A stretch of DNA of 53,792 nucleotides, from NCBI GenBank assembly GCA_902805885.1, contig CADCUM010000003.1, forward strand, positions 1 to 53,792, written 5' to 3'. The DNA is from an uncultured Nocardioides sp. GTDB lineage: Bacteria; Actinomycetota; Actinomycetes; Propionibacteriales; Nocardioidaceae. Both the position numbers and the translations under genes were made by a program. Shown here piece after piece: positions 41,021 to 48,719 of the stretch (within the stretch, counting starts at the first letter, position 1; every line of letters begins with the position of its first letter). The notes beneath the pieces were generated by a model that was not told the origin of the DNA, searched no databases, and saw only the letters and a list, made by a program, of their open reading frames with translations.

Positions 41021-41548
41021 ATGCAGCAGAGAGCGGGGTCCGCGCGCACCCTCGTCGTCGTACGTCACGCCAAGGCCGAGGCGACCGGGCCGACCGATCA
41101 CGAACGCAGCCTCACCGACGCCGGGAGGGTCGCGGCCGCCGAGCTCGGCCGGTGGCTCGCGGACGCCGGGGTCGTCCCCGACCACGCTCTCGTGTCCGAC
41201 GCCGCGAGGACCCTGGAGACGTGGGACGAGCTGGCCGACGCCGCTGGCTGGGACACCGACCCTGAGGTGTCCTCGGCGCTCTACGACGCGAGCCCGGACG
41301 CGGCGCTCGACCTCCTGCGCGAGTCCCCGGCCGGCGCCGGGACGGTCGTCGTGGTCGGCCACAACCCGACGATGGGCTACCTCGCCGAGATCCTCGACGA
41401 CGGCGACGGCGACGACGACGCGATCACGGCGCTCGTCACCACGGGCTTCCCGACCGGGGCCGCTGTCGTCCTGGACGTCGAGGGCGAGTGGTCCGGCCTC
41501 GCCGAGTCCGGCGCGACCGTCCGCGGCTTCCACGTCGGGGGCAGGTGA
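41021..41548 (+). CDS. sixA: Phosphohistidine phosphatase SixA-like (histidine phosphatase superfamily)
   Basis: 175 aa. The catalytic RHG-type motif is VVVRHAKAEATGPTDHERSLTDAG, with the second His in VVVGHNPTMGYL. SixA proteins remove phosphate from phosphohistidine. The length and the DHERSLTDAG segment match. Stop overlaps the next gene by 4 nt (GTGA). Divergent from cphB. Confidence 0.9.
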   Translation: MQQRAGSARTLVVVRHAKAEATGPTDHERSLTDAGRVAAAELGRWLADAGVVPDHALVSDAARTLETWDELADAAGWDTDPEVSSALYDASPDAALDLLRESPAGAGTVVVVGHNPTMGYLAEILDDGDGDDDAITALVTTGFPTGAAVVLDVEGEWSGLAESGATVRGFHVGGR

Positions 41549-42315
41549 CCCGCACGCCCGACCCCGCCACCGCCGCGGTCGCCTCGCGGCTTCGCGCCGC
41601 GGGCATGGTGTGGGCAGAGGAGGAGGCCGCCCTGCTCCTCGAGGCCGCGCGCGGCTCCGACCTCGGGGGCCTGCTGGACCGCCGGCTGGCGGGGGAGCCG
41701 CTCGAGTGCGTGCTCGGGTGGGTGGACTTCGCGGGGCGCCGCCTCGAGGTCGGCCCGGGCGTCTTCGTCCCGCGGCGCCGCACCCTGCTGCTCGCCCGGG
41801 CGGCGGCGTCGCTCGTGCCGCCGGGCGGGGTGCTGGTGGAGCTGTGCTGCGGGGTCGCGCCGGTCGCGTCGTACGCCGCCGGCCAGGCAGGGGAGGTGCA
41901 CGTCTCCGACATCGACGCGACGGCGCTCGAGTGCGCCGTCCGCAACGTCCCGGACGCCTCAGTGCACCTCGGCGACCTGTACGACGCCCTGCCGTCGCAC
42001 CTCGCGGGCCGCGTGGACGTCATCGCGGCGAACGCGCCGTACGTGCCCACCCGCGAGCTCCCCACCATGCCGCGCGAGGCGCGCGACCACGAGCCGGCCG
42101 TGGCCCTCGACGGCGGCGCCGACGGGGTGGGGATCCAGCGGCGGGTCGCTGCCGGCGCCCCTGCCCTCCTCCGGCCGGGAGGGGTCCTGCTCGTGGAGAC
42201 GAGCGCCGCCCAGGCGCAGCTCACCGCCGCCGCGATGTCGGCTGTCGGCCTGGCGACCGAGGCCCTCCGCGACGAGGACCTCGACGCGACGGTGGTGCTC
42301 GGCCGCGCGCCATGA
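41545..42315 (+). CDS. PrmC/HemK-like protein glutamine N5-methyltransferase (putative)
   Basis: 256 aa. N-terminal helical domain, then EPLECVLGWVDFAGRRLEVGPGVFVPRRRT (PrmC-type substrate region), SAM motif LVELCCGVAPVASYAA and the active-site loop VIAANAPYVPT. True PrmC enzymes have NPPY there; this has NAPY. It may therefore methylate something other than release factor glutamine. It is translationally coupled to sixA. Confidence 0.85.
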   Translation: MTRTPDPATAAVASRLRAAGMVWAEEEAALLLEAARGSDLGGLLDRRLAGEPLECVLGWVDFAGRRLEVGPGVFVPRRRTLLLARAAASLVPPGGVLVELCCGVAPVASYAAGQAGEVHVSDIDATALECAVRNVPDASVHLGDLYDALPSHLAGRVDVIAANAPYVPTRELPTMPREARDHEPAVALDGGADGVGIQRRVAAGAPALLRPGGVLLVETSAAQAQLTAAAMSAVGLATEALRDEDLDATVVLGRAP

Positions 42316-42324
42316 TGCTCGGGG

Positions 42325-42330
42325 GATGAT
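42325..42330 (+). promoter_or_regulatory. -10 element of LLM oxidoreductase gene
   Basis: GATGAT ends 6 nt before the ATG at 42337. Confidence 0.35.
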
Positions 42331-42336
42331 GAGGAC

Positions 42337-43122
42337 ATGACCACGCGCCGCGGCCTCTTCGTCGCCCCGTTCGACGAGCTGGCCGACCCACGGGTGGTGG
42401 GGGACCTCGCCGCCGCGGCGGAGGCGGCCGGGTGGGACGGGTTCTTCGTCTGGGACCACCTGCTCTACGGAGACCGCGTCACCGACATCGCCGACGTCTG
42501 GACGTGCTGCGCGGTCATCGCGACGCGGACCCAGCGGCTGTCGTTCGGCCCGATGGTGACTCCGCTGGCACGGCGCCGGCCGCAGGTGCTGGCCCGGCAG
42601 GCGGCGAGCCTGGCGGTGCTGTCGGGCGGCCGGTTCGTGCTCGGCCTCGGGCTCGGCGACGACGGAGCCGGGGAGCTCAGCGGCTTCGGCGACGAGGCGG
42701 ACCCGAAGGTCCGCGGCCGGATGCTCGACGAGGGTCTCGAGGTGCTCACCGGGCTGCTCGGCGGCGAGACGGTCGACCACGACGGCGCCCACTTCACCGT
42801 CAGGGACGCCCGGTTCCGCCCGGCGGCCGCCGTGCCGATCTGGATGGCCGGACGGTTCGGGAACCGCAAGCCCCTGCGGCGCGCCGCGCGCCATGACGGG
42901 TTCTTCGTCATCGGCCTGGACGGACCGGAGGACCTCGACCGGGTGACGGCCGACCTCGCGGAGCACTCCCCGCCGGCCGGGTTCGACGTCGTCGTGGACC
43001 TCCGGCCCGAGCAGGACGTGGCTCCCTGGCTGGACCGCGGCGCCTCGTGGGTGCTCACGAGGGTCGGGCCGTTCGACATCGACCTCGACGCGGTCCGGCG
43101 GATCGTCGACGCGGGTCCCTGA
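42337..43122 (+). CDS. LLM class flavin-dependent oxidoreductase
   Basis: 261 aa luciferase-like TIM-barrel protein. AAAAEAAGWDGFFVWDHL is the first strand/helix signature; RLSFGPMVTPLARRRPQVLARQAASLAVLSGGRFVLGLGLG is the flavin/F420-binding core. It could use FMN or F420; the latter is common in actinobacteria. It is shorter than most members (about 300 aa). Substrate unknown. Convergent with serB, 7 nt apart. Confidence 0.88.
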   Translation: MTTRRGLFVAPFDELADPRVVGDLAAAAEAAGWDGFFVWDHLLYGDRVTDIADVWTCCAVIATRTQRLSFGPMVTPLARRRPQVLARQAASLAVLSGGRFVLGLGLGDDGAGELSGFGDEADPKVRGRMLDEGLEVLTGLLGGETVDHDGAHFTVRDARFRPAAAVPIWMAGRFGNRKPLRRAARHDGFFVIGLDGPEDLDRVTADLAEHSPPAGFDVVVDLRPEQDVAPWLDRGASWVLTRVGPFDIDLDAVRRIVDAGP

Positions 43123-43129
43123 GCGACGC

Positions 43130-44350
43130 TCAGAGCGGGGGAGCGGGCGTCACGAACCCCGCGTCGGCGTCGGCGTCCTCGATCTCGTCGCGGGAGATGC
43201 CGAGCAGGTAGAGGATCGTGTCGAGGTACGGCACGTTGACGGCGGCGTCGGCGGCGTCGCGGACCAGCGGCTTGGCGTTGTAGGCGATGCCGAGCCCGGC
43301 GGCGTTGAGCATGTCGAGGTCGTTCGCCCCGTCGCCGACGGCGATGACCGCGTCGACCGGCACGCCGACCTCGGCGGCGAACTCGCGGAGCGCAGCCGCC
43401 TTGCCGGCCCGGTCCACCACGTCACCGATGATCCGGCCCGTCAGCCGGCCGTCCACGATCTCCAGCTCGTTGGCGCGGGCGAAGTGGATCCCGAGCTCGG
43501 CCGCCAGGCGGTCGGTGACCTGGGTGAAGCCCCCCGAGACGATGGCGAACCGGTAGCCGAGGCGGCGCAGCGTGCGGACGAGCGTCCGCGCGCCCGGGGC
43601 CAGCACGATGCCGTCGTACACCTCGTCGAGCGCCGCCGCAGGGACCCCCTCGAGCAGGGCCACCCGCTGGCGAAGCGACTCCTCGAAGTCGATCTCACCA
43701 CGCATGGCGGCCTCGGTGACGCGGGCGACCTCGGCCTCGCACCCCGCGTGGGCGGCGATCATCTCGATCACCTCGCCCTGGATCAGCGTGGAGTCGACGT
43801 CCATCACGATGAGGCGGATGCCGCGGCGGTGCAGGGACTGCTTCTGGACGGCGAGGTCGATGCCTTGCACCTTCGCCTCCGCGGTCAGCAGCGGCCGCAG
43901 CACCTCGGCGGGTGCACCCGAGACGTGGAGCTCGATCGCGGTGACCGGGTAGCGCGCCATCCGCTCGATGCGGTCGATGTTGGCGCCGCAGTCGGCGATC
44001 CGGCCCGCCACCGCCGAGACCGCGGACGCCTTCAGCGGGCTGCCCAGCAGGGTGATGTGCGACCGCTCGCGGTGGCGCGCCTCGGTGTCACCGACGCCCT
44101 TCTCCACCTCGACGCTCATCCCGAGGTCGGCGGCCGTCCGCTCCACCGCGTCCCGGAGCTTCTTCCAGTCCCGGGGAGCGGTGACGAGCATGCCCAGGAC
44201 CAGCCGGTTGCGCAGGACGATCTGCTCGATGTCGAGCACCACCACACCCGCGGTCGCGAACACCGCGAACATCGCGGCGGTGACTCCCGGCCGGTCGTTG
44301 CCGGTGAGGGTGACGAGCAGGTTCTTCGACTCGTCCGTGGCGGGGGGCAT
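43130..44350 (-). CDS. serB: Phosphoserine phosphatase SerB with N-terminal ACT domains
   Basis: 406 aa. The N-terminal half (1-170) has two ACT-like domains (VTLTGNDRPGVTAAMF and ITLLGSPLKASAVSAV), which sense amino acids. The HAD domain has the nucleophile motif VMDVDSTLIQGEVIEM, VSGGFTQV, and IAVGDGANDLDMLNAAGLG. It removes phosphate from phosphoserine in the last step of serine synthesis. The layout matches mycobacterial SerB2. Confidence 0.95.
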   Translation of the reverse strand: MPPATDESKNLLVTLTGNDRPGVTAAMFAVFATAGVVVLDIEQIVLRNRLVLGMLVTAPRDWKKLRDAVERTAADLGMSVEVEKGVGDTEARHRERSHITLLGSPLKASAVSAVAGRIADCGANIDRIERMARYPVTAIELHVSGAPAEVLRPLLTAEAKVQGIDLAVQKQSLHRRGIRLIVMDVDSTLIQGEVIEMIAAHAGCEAEVARVTEAAMRGEIDFEESLRQRVALLEGVPAAALDEVYDGIVLAPGARTLVRTLRRLGYRFAIVSGGFTQVTDRLAAELGIHFARANELEIVDGRLTGRIIGDVVDRAGKAAALREFAAEVGVPVDAVIAVGDGANDLDMLNAAGLGIAYNAKPLVRDAADAAVNVPYLDTILYLLGISRDEIEDADADAGFVTPAPPL

Positions 44351-44359
44351 GGTGGTCCG

Positions 44360-44365
44360 AGGCTA
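44360..44365 (-). promoter_or_regulatory. -10 element of serB
   Basis: TAGCCT on the minus strand ends 9 nt before the ATG at 44350, the longest gap in the series. Confidence 0.55.
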
Positions 44366-44452
44366 GCCGTGCCCGTACGCCCCGCCGTACGAGGTCCGGC
44401 ACGCGGTCACGGGCCCGGGACACACCCACGGCCCGCTGTCGGTGCCGGGTCG

Positions 44453-44458
44453 TAGCGT
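44453..44458 (+). promoter_or_regulatory. -10 element of VOC protein gene
   Basis: TAGCGT ends 6 nt before the ATG at 44465. Confidence 0.6.
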
Positions 44459-44464
44459 CGCGGC

Positions 44465-44818
44465 ATGAGCGTCCACCACACCATCGACTACATCGAGCTC
44501 GCCGTCACCGACCTGGCCGCGTCGCGGTCGTTCTACGAGCGGGCGTTCGGCTGGCAGTTCAACGACTACGGCCCGACCTACGCCGGCATCAGGTCGGCCT
44601 CGGGGGACGGGGAGGTGGGCGGTCTCGGCGTGGGCGGCGTCCCGGGGCCGGGCGGCTCCCTCGTCCTCCTCTACTCCGACGACCTGGAGGCGACCCTGGC
44701 GTCGGTGCAGGACGCCGGAGGGACGGTCACCGAGGGCCCCTACGACTTCCCCGGCGGCCGGCGGTTCCTCTTCAGCGACAACAGCGGCAACGTGCTGGGG
44801 GTCTGGACCGCGGGCTGA
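44465..44818 (+). CDS. VOC family (glyoxalase/bleomycin-resistance fold) protein
   Basis: 117 aa. Paired beta-alpha-beta modules: TIDYIELAVTDLAASRSFYERAFGWQF at the start and GGRRFLFSDNSGNVLGVW at the end. The final Glu metal ligand position is replaced (NVLGVW, where many have E-x-W). A lyase, a dioxygenase-like enzyme or a binding protein; the substrate cannot be assigned. Confidence 0.87.
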   Translation: MSVHHTIDYIELAVTDLAASRSFYERAFGWQFNDYGPTYAGIRSASGDGEVGGLGVGGVPGPGGSLVLLYSDDLEATLASVQDAGGTVTEGPYDFPGGRRFLFSDNSGNVLGVWTAG

Positions 44819-44888
44819 CCACGCGGTCGGGCCGTCCATCCCCGGGGTACGGCGGCGCGGCCGGTGGTGCGCGGAGGTCGCCATGCCC

Positions 44889-44894
44889 TAGCCT
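44889..44894 (+). promoter_or_regulatory. -10 element of DUF805 gene
   Basis: TAGCCT lies 52 nt before the ATG at 44947, so this gene has a leader of about 45 nt, ending in a GGGGGG ribosome binding site. Confidence 0.45.
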
Positions 44895-44946
44895 GCGGAC
44901 CGCTCGCGGACCACCAGGGTCCGCACGGACCCACGGGGGGCCCTGC

Positions 44947-45384
44947 ATGGACTTCGCCACCGCTGTCAAGACCTGCCTGTCCAAGTACGTCGACTTCAGC
45001 GGCCGCGCGCGCCGCTCCGAGTACTGGTACTTCTTCCTCTTCGGCGTCCTGGCAGGCATCGTCGCCCGGGTGCTCGACGCCCTCCTCGGCACTGACTTCG
45101 AGGACACGTCGACCGGCGCGATCGACGTGCTGGTCAGCCTTGCCCTCTTCCTGCCGTCGATCGCCGTGGGGGCACGCAGGCTGCACGACACCGGACGCAC
45201 CGGGTGGTGGCAGCTGCTCTGGTTCATCCCGATCATCGGCTGGATCGTCCTGATCGTCTGGTACTGCACCGACACCAAGCCGGGTGACAACCAGTACGGA
45301 CCCAACCCCAAGCACCAGCAGGACCTGGGTGCCTATCCGCCGCCTCCGGCTGCCCCGTACGGCAGCGGCCAGTACGGCGCCTGA
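44947..45384 (+). CDS. DUF805 family membrane protein
   Basis: 145 aa. The DUF805 signature is clear: KYVDFSGRARRSEYWYFFLF, ALFLPSIAVGARRLHDTGRTGWWQLLWFIPIIGWIVLI and CTDTKPGDNQYGPNPK. About three transmembrane helices. The C-terminal tail is Pro/Tyr/Gly-rich (YPPPPAAPYGSGQYGA). Function unknown. Confidence 0.93.
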   Translation: MDFATAVKTCLSKYVDFSGRARRSEYWYFFLFGVLAGIVARVLDALLGTDFEDTSTGAIDVLVSLALFLPSIAVGARRLHDTGRTGWWQLLWFIPIIGWIVLIVWYCTDTKPGDNQYGPNPKHQQDLGAYPPPPAAPYGSGQYGA

Positions 45385-45392
45385 CCCCTCGT

Positions 45393-45428
45393 CCGGAGGT
45401 CCGGCCGCTAGTGCGGCCAGACCTCCGG
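45393..45428. terminator. Strong bidirectional terminator, 16-bp stem
   Basis: Left arm 45393-45408 and right arm 45413-45428 pair over 16 bp with one mismatch around the loop TAGT. It begins 8 nt after the DUF805 stop. It also contains the stop and the last codons of the convergent minus-strand gene, so the hairpin is encoded inside that reading frame. Confidence 0.8.
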
Positions 45429-46145
45429 GGAGCACGCCGCCACCAGCGCCCGGCGAGCGGCCCGGCCGAGCGGCACGAGTGCTGCGCGCCGGCGCTCCAC
45501 CTCGTACGCCGTCAGCGCTCCGCCGTCGTCGGCCAGCGCCAGGGAGACGATCCCACGGGCCTGGAGCGCCCTGGCGGCCAGCTGGACGCAGCGGGGAGGA
45601 GTCCCGGCCGGTGGGTGCAGGACGGGCAGGTGCCGGAGGTTCATGAGCGCGTCGGCGGCCTCCGGACGCCACCGCGCCACGTCGAGGTCGGCGAGTCCCT
45701 CCGCGGTCTCGAGGAGCGCCGTACGCAGGCCTCGGTCCGCCTCCCCGACATCGGGCAGCTGACGCCGGTCGGCGCCGGTCACGTGCCAGTGGACGACCTC
45801 GCCCACCTCCTCGGGCACCAGCCCCACCGCTCCGGCGACCACGGCCTCCCCGGCCTCCAGGGCGACCTCGTTGAACGCCCGGGGTCCGCCGAGGCCCACG
45901 GCGTCGCCCTCCACCGGCACGGCGAGCCCGGCGTGCGTCGCTCCGCCGCGGCGCAGATGGGTGAGCAGGTCCACGAGGGAACCCGGACCGTCCGGCAGCC
46001 CGAGGACGGAGTGCGCCTCGCCCGCGAACGCGTCGAGCAGGTGGTCGGTCTGCTCGTGGCCACGCAGCCAGGCGGTGATCCACCACGCCATCTCGGCCGA
46101 GCGGGGCAGGGCGGGATCGATCTCGCCGGAGTGGGGAGCGGGCAC
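45408..46145 (-). CDS. Hypothetical protein
   Basis: 245 aa, no named family recognised. Mostly helical, Ala/Leu/Arg-rich, without signal peptide or membrane helix; AWWITAWLRGHEQTDHLLDAF near the N-terminus is the most distinctive segment. Upstream in-frame GTG codons allow starts at 46151 or 46145. I chose 46145 because TACCGT then sits 8 nt upstream. Divergent from the ABC ATPase gene. Confidence 0.7.
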   Translation of the reverse strand: MPAPHSGEIDPALPRSAEMAWWITAWLRGHEQTDHLLDAFAGEAHSVLGLPDGPGSLVDLLTHLRRGGATHAGLAVPVEGDAVGLGGPRAFNEVALEAGEAVVAGAVGLVPEEVGEVVHWHVTGADRRQLPDVGEADRGLRTALLETAEGLADLDVARWRPEAADALMNLRHLPVLHPPAGTPPRCVQLAARALQARGIVSLALADDGGALTAYEVERRRAALVPLGRAARRALVAACSPEVWPH

Positions 46146-46153
46146 GCCCACGG

Positions 46154-46159
46154 ACGGTA
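46154..46159 (-). promoter_or_regulatory. -10 element of hypothetical protein gene
   Basis: TACCGT on the minus strand ends 8 nt before the GTG at 46145. It is the same hexamer as the thioesterase operon uses. Confidence 0.4.
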
Positions 46160-46195
46160 CCCGTGAGCCCCGACCGCGAGCGTCGTCCGTCTCGC

Positions 46196-46201
46196 TAGGG
46201 T
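46196..46201 (+). promoter_or_regulatory. -10 element of ABC ATPase gene
   Basis: TAGGGT ends 6 nt before the ATG at 46208. Confidence 0.6.
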
Positions 46202-46207
46202 GAACCC

Positions 46208-47008
46208 ATGTCCGCCGTGATCGAGCTCGCCGGGGTCACCGTGCGTCGCGGTCAGGCCGTGCTGCTCGACGACGTCTCCTGGGAGGTCGAGGAGGACGAG
46301 CGCTGGGTCGTGCTGGGCCCCAACGGAGCGGGCAAGACCACCCTGCTCCAGGTGGTCGGCGCCCAGCTCCACCCCACCGAGGGCGTGGCGGGCATCCTGG
46401 GCGAGGTCCTCGGCACCACCGACGTCTTCGACCTGCGACCGCGCATCGGCCTCACCAGCGCTGCGCTCGCCGACCGCATCCCGCGGCACGAGCTCGTGCG
46501 CGACGTCGTCGTCTCCGCGTCGTACGGCGTGGTCGGCCGCTGGCGCGAGGAGTACGACGACCTGGACCACGAGCGGTCCCGCGAGCTGCTCACCGAGGTC
46601 GGCGTGCAGCACCTGTCCGAGCGCACCTTCGGCACCCTGAGCGAGGGCGAGCGCAAGCGCGTGCAGATCGCGCGCGCCCTGATGACCGATCCCGAGCTCC
46701 TGCTGCTCGACGAGCCCGCGGCCGGGCTCGACCTCGGAGGCCGCGAGGACCTCGTCGCGACCCTGTCCGTGCTGGCCCTCGACCCCGACTCGCCGGCCAC
46801 CGTGCTGGTCTCCCACCACGTGGAGGAGATCCCGCCCGGCTTCACCCACGCCCTGCTGCTGCGTCGCGGCTCCGTGGTCGAGGCAGGGCCGGTGGACGAG
46901 GTCGTCACGGAGGCGGCACTGTCGGAGACCTTCGGCATGCCGCTGCTCCTCACCCGCCACGACGACAGGTTCGCGGCGCGTCGGAGGCCGGCGCGGCATC
47001 ACCTCTGA
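46208..47008 (+). CDS. ABC transporter ATP-binding protein
   Basis: 266 aa, one ATPase domain. Walker A GPNGAGKTT, signature TLSEGERKRVQIARALM, Walker B LLLLDEPAAGLD and switch VLVSHHVEEIPPGFTHAL. The partner permease is not adjacent. The SHHVEEIPPGFTHALLL segment resembles ModF/YlmA-type stand-alone ATPases. In M. tuberculosis a similar gene (Rv3041c) is next to serB2; here serB is 2 kb upstream. An iron or metal role is not shown by the sequence. Confidence 0.88.
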   Translation: MSAVIELAGVTVRRGQAVLLDDVSWEVEEDERWVVLGPNGAGKTTLLQVVGAQLHPTEGVAGILGEVLGTTDVFDLRPRIGLTSAALADRIPRHELVRDVVVSASYGVVGRWREEYDDLDHERSRELLTEVGVQHLSERTFGTLSEGERKRVQIARALMTDPELLLLDEPAAGLDLGGREDLVATLSVLALDPDSPATVLVSHHVEEIPPGFTHALLLRRGSVVEAGPVDEVVTEAALSETFGMPLLLTRHDDRFAARRRPARHHL

Positions 47009-47020
47009 GGGTGGGATGGC

Positions 47021-47026
47021 TAGGCT
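47021..47026 (+). promoter_or_regulatory. -10 element of NfeD-SPFH operon
   Basis: TAGGCT ends 6 nt before the ATG at 47033. Confidence 0.6.
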
Positions 47027-47032
47027 GACGGC

Positions 47033-47497
47033 ATGGACTGGATCGGGGACCACCTCTGGCAGACGTGGCTGGCGCTGTCCATCGCGCTCGGCGTCGCCGA
47101 GATGTTCAGCCTCGACCTGATCCTCGTGATGCTGTCCGTCGGTGCCGTGGTCGGCATGACGGCCGCGCTCGTCGGGCTGGCCCTCCCGATCCAGATCCTC
47201 GCGGCTCTTGCGGCGTCGGTCGCCATGCTCATGCTCGTCCGGCCGAGCGTCGTGAAGCGGCTGCACGGCGGCCCCGAGCTGTCACTCGGACACACCAAGC
47301 TGGTCGGCACCCAGGGCGTCGTGACCTCGGAGATCAGCGCCCTCAGCCCAGGGCGCATCCACGCCGGGGGCGAGACCTGGTCGGCGCTGCCCTACGACGA
47401 GGGGCTCGCGATCGCCGAGGGCGAGACCGTGGAGATCTTCGAGATCAGGGGCGCCACCGCCTACGTCCACCCGGTCGCTCGCCGGCTGGATCCCTGA
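47033..47497 (+). CDS. NfeD family membrane protein
   Basis: 154 aa. Two or three N-terminal transmembrane helices (AEMFSLDLILVMLSVGAVVGMTAALVGL and IQILAALAASVAMLMLV), then the soluble NfeD OB-fold (LVGTQGVVTSEISALSPGRIHAGGETWSALP ... ETVEIFEIRGATAYV). It is the short form without the protease domain. NfeD proteins partner with SPFH proteins in membrane microdomains, and the SPFH gene follows directly. Confidence 0.93.
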   Translation: MDWIGDHLWQTWLALSIALGVAEMFSLDLILVMLSVGAVVGMTAALVGLALPIQILAALAASVAMLMLVRPSVVKRLHGGPELSLGHTKLVGTQGVVTSEISALSPGRIHAGGETWSALPYDEGLAIAEGETVEIFEIRGATAYVHPVARRLDP

Positions 47498-47522
47498 GCC
47501 ACACCACCTGAGCCACACCACC
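47495..47522 (+). repeat. 14-bp tandem repeat containing a stop codon
   Basis: TGAGCCACACCACC occurs twice in tandem (47495-47508 and 47509-47522). The first copy supplies the NfeD stop TGA. The rest of the 46-nt spacer is CAC-rich until the GGGGGAGAA ribosome binding site. Confidence 0.7.
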
Positions 47523-47543
47523 ACCCCGGGGGAGAACCGACAC

Positions 47544-48719
47544 ATGGTTTCAGCCACGCTCATCCTGCTCCTGCTCCTCGTCCTGTTCGTGATCGTCACG
47601 CTGGCCAAGTCCGTGCGGATCGTGCCCCAGGCGCGGGCCGCCGTGGTGGAGCGCTTCGGCAAGTACAAGCAGACGCTCCCCGCCGGCCTCAACATCCTCG
47701 TGCCCTTCATCGACAAGGTGCGGTACCTCATCGACCTCCGCGAGCAGGTCGTGAGCTTCCCGCCGCAGCCGGTGATCACCGAGGACAACCTCGTCGTCTC
47801 CATCGACACCGTCATCTACTTCCAGGTCACCGACCCGGTCGCAGCGACGTACGAGATCGCCAACTACATCCAGGCGATCGAGCAGCTCACGATGACGACC
47901 CTTCGCAACATCGTGGGTGGCATGGACCTCGAGGAGACGCTCACCAGCCGCGACTCGATCAACTCCGGGCTGCGCGGCGTCCTCGACGAGGCCACCGGCA
48001 AGTGGGGCATCCGCGTCAACCGCGTCGAGCTCAAGGGCATCGACCCGCCGCCGTCCATCAAGGACAGCATGGAGAAGCAGATGCGCGCCGACCGGGAGAA
48101 GCGGGCGGTGATCCTCACCGCCGAGGGACAGCGCCAGGCCGCCATCCTCACGGCCGAGGGGTCCAAGCAGTCCCAGATCCTCAACGCCCAAGGTGACCGC
48201 GAGTCGCAGATCCTGCGGGCCCAGGCCGACCGGGAGGCGTCCATCCTGCGTGCTCAGGGTGAGGGCCAGGCCATCCAGACCGTCTTCCAGGCCATCCACG
48301 ACGGGCAGCCCGACCAGTCCCTGCTCGCCTACCAGTACCTCCAGATGATGCCCAAGATCGCCGAGGGCAGCGCCAACAAGGTGTGGGTCATCCCCTCCGA
48401 GATCACCAAGGCGATGGAGGGCCTCGGCTCCTCCATCCACGAGATCGCCGGCATCCCGCGGGACGCCTCGCCGCGCACGCGCGTGGACATGGGGCCGGCC
48501 GAGCCGCAGCTCGCCTCGCGCGAGACCGCCGACGGGGACCCGGGATCGGCCAGCCGCGCGGTCGAGGAGGCCATCGCGGCCGCCGACGCGGCGGCGCGCA
48601 CCACCCGTGGCTCGGCCGCGCCGCCCAGCGTCGCGTCCTCCCCGGGCGTCGGTGCGGAACCGGCCGCCGACCAGGCTCCCCGGACACCGGACAGCCCGGA
48701 GGCACCACCCGCCCCGTGA
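47544..48719 (+). CDS. SPFH/stomatin-like (band 7) membrane protein
   Basis: 391 aa. One N-terminal transmembrane anchor (TLILLLLLVLFVIVTLA), an SPFH domain (ERFGKYKQTLPAGLNILVPFIDKV ... DTVIYFQVTDPVAATYEI), a long coiled coil with repeated LTAEGQRQAAI / LNAQGDRESQI / LRAQADREASI segments, and an Ala/Pro-rich C-terminal tail. It forms membrane-scaffold oligomers with NfeD. The NfeD-SPFH pair matches Rv1487-Rv1488 of M. tuberculosis. Stop overlaps the TSUP start by 4 nt. Confidence 0.94.
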   Translation: MVSATLILLLLLVLFVIVTLAKSVRIVPQARAAVVERFGKYKQTLPAGLNILVPFIDKVRYLIDLREQVVSFPPQPVITEDNLVVSIDTVIYFQVTDPVAATYEIANYIQAIEQLTMTTLRNIVGGMDLEETLTSRDSINSGLRGVLDEATGKWGIRVNRVELKGIDPPPSIKDSMEKQMRADREKRAVILTAEGQRQAAILTAEGSKQSQILNAQGDRESQILRAQADREASILRAQGEGQAIQTVFQAIHDGQPDQSLLAYQYLQMMPKIAEGSANKVWVIPSEITKAMEGLGSSIHEIAGIPRDASPRTRVDMGPAEPQLASRETADGDPGSASRAVEEAIAAADAAARTTRGSAAPPSVASSPGVGAEPAADQAPRTPDSPEAPPAP

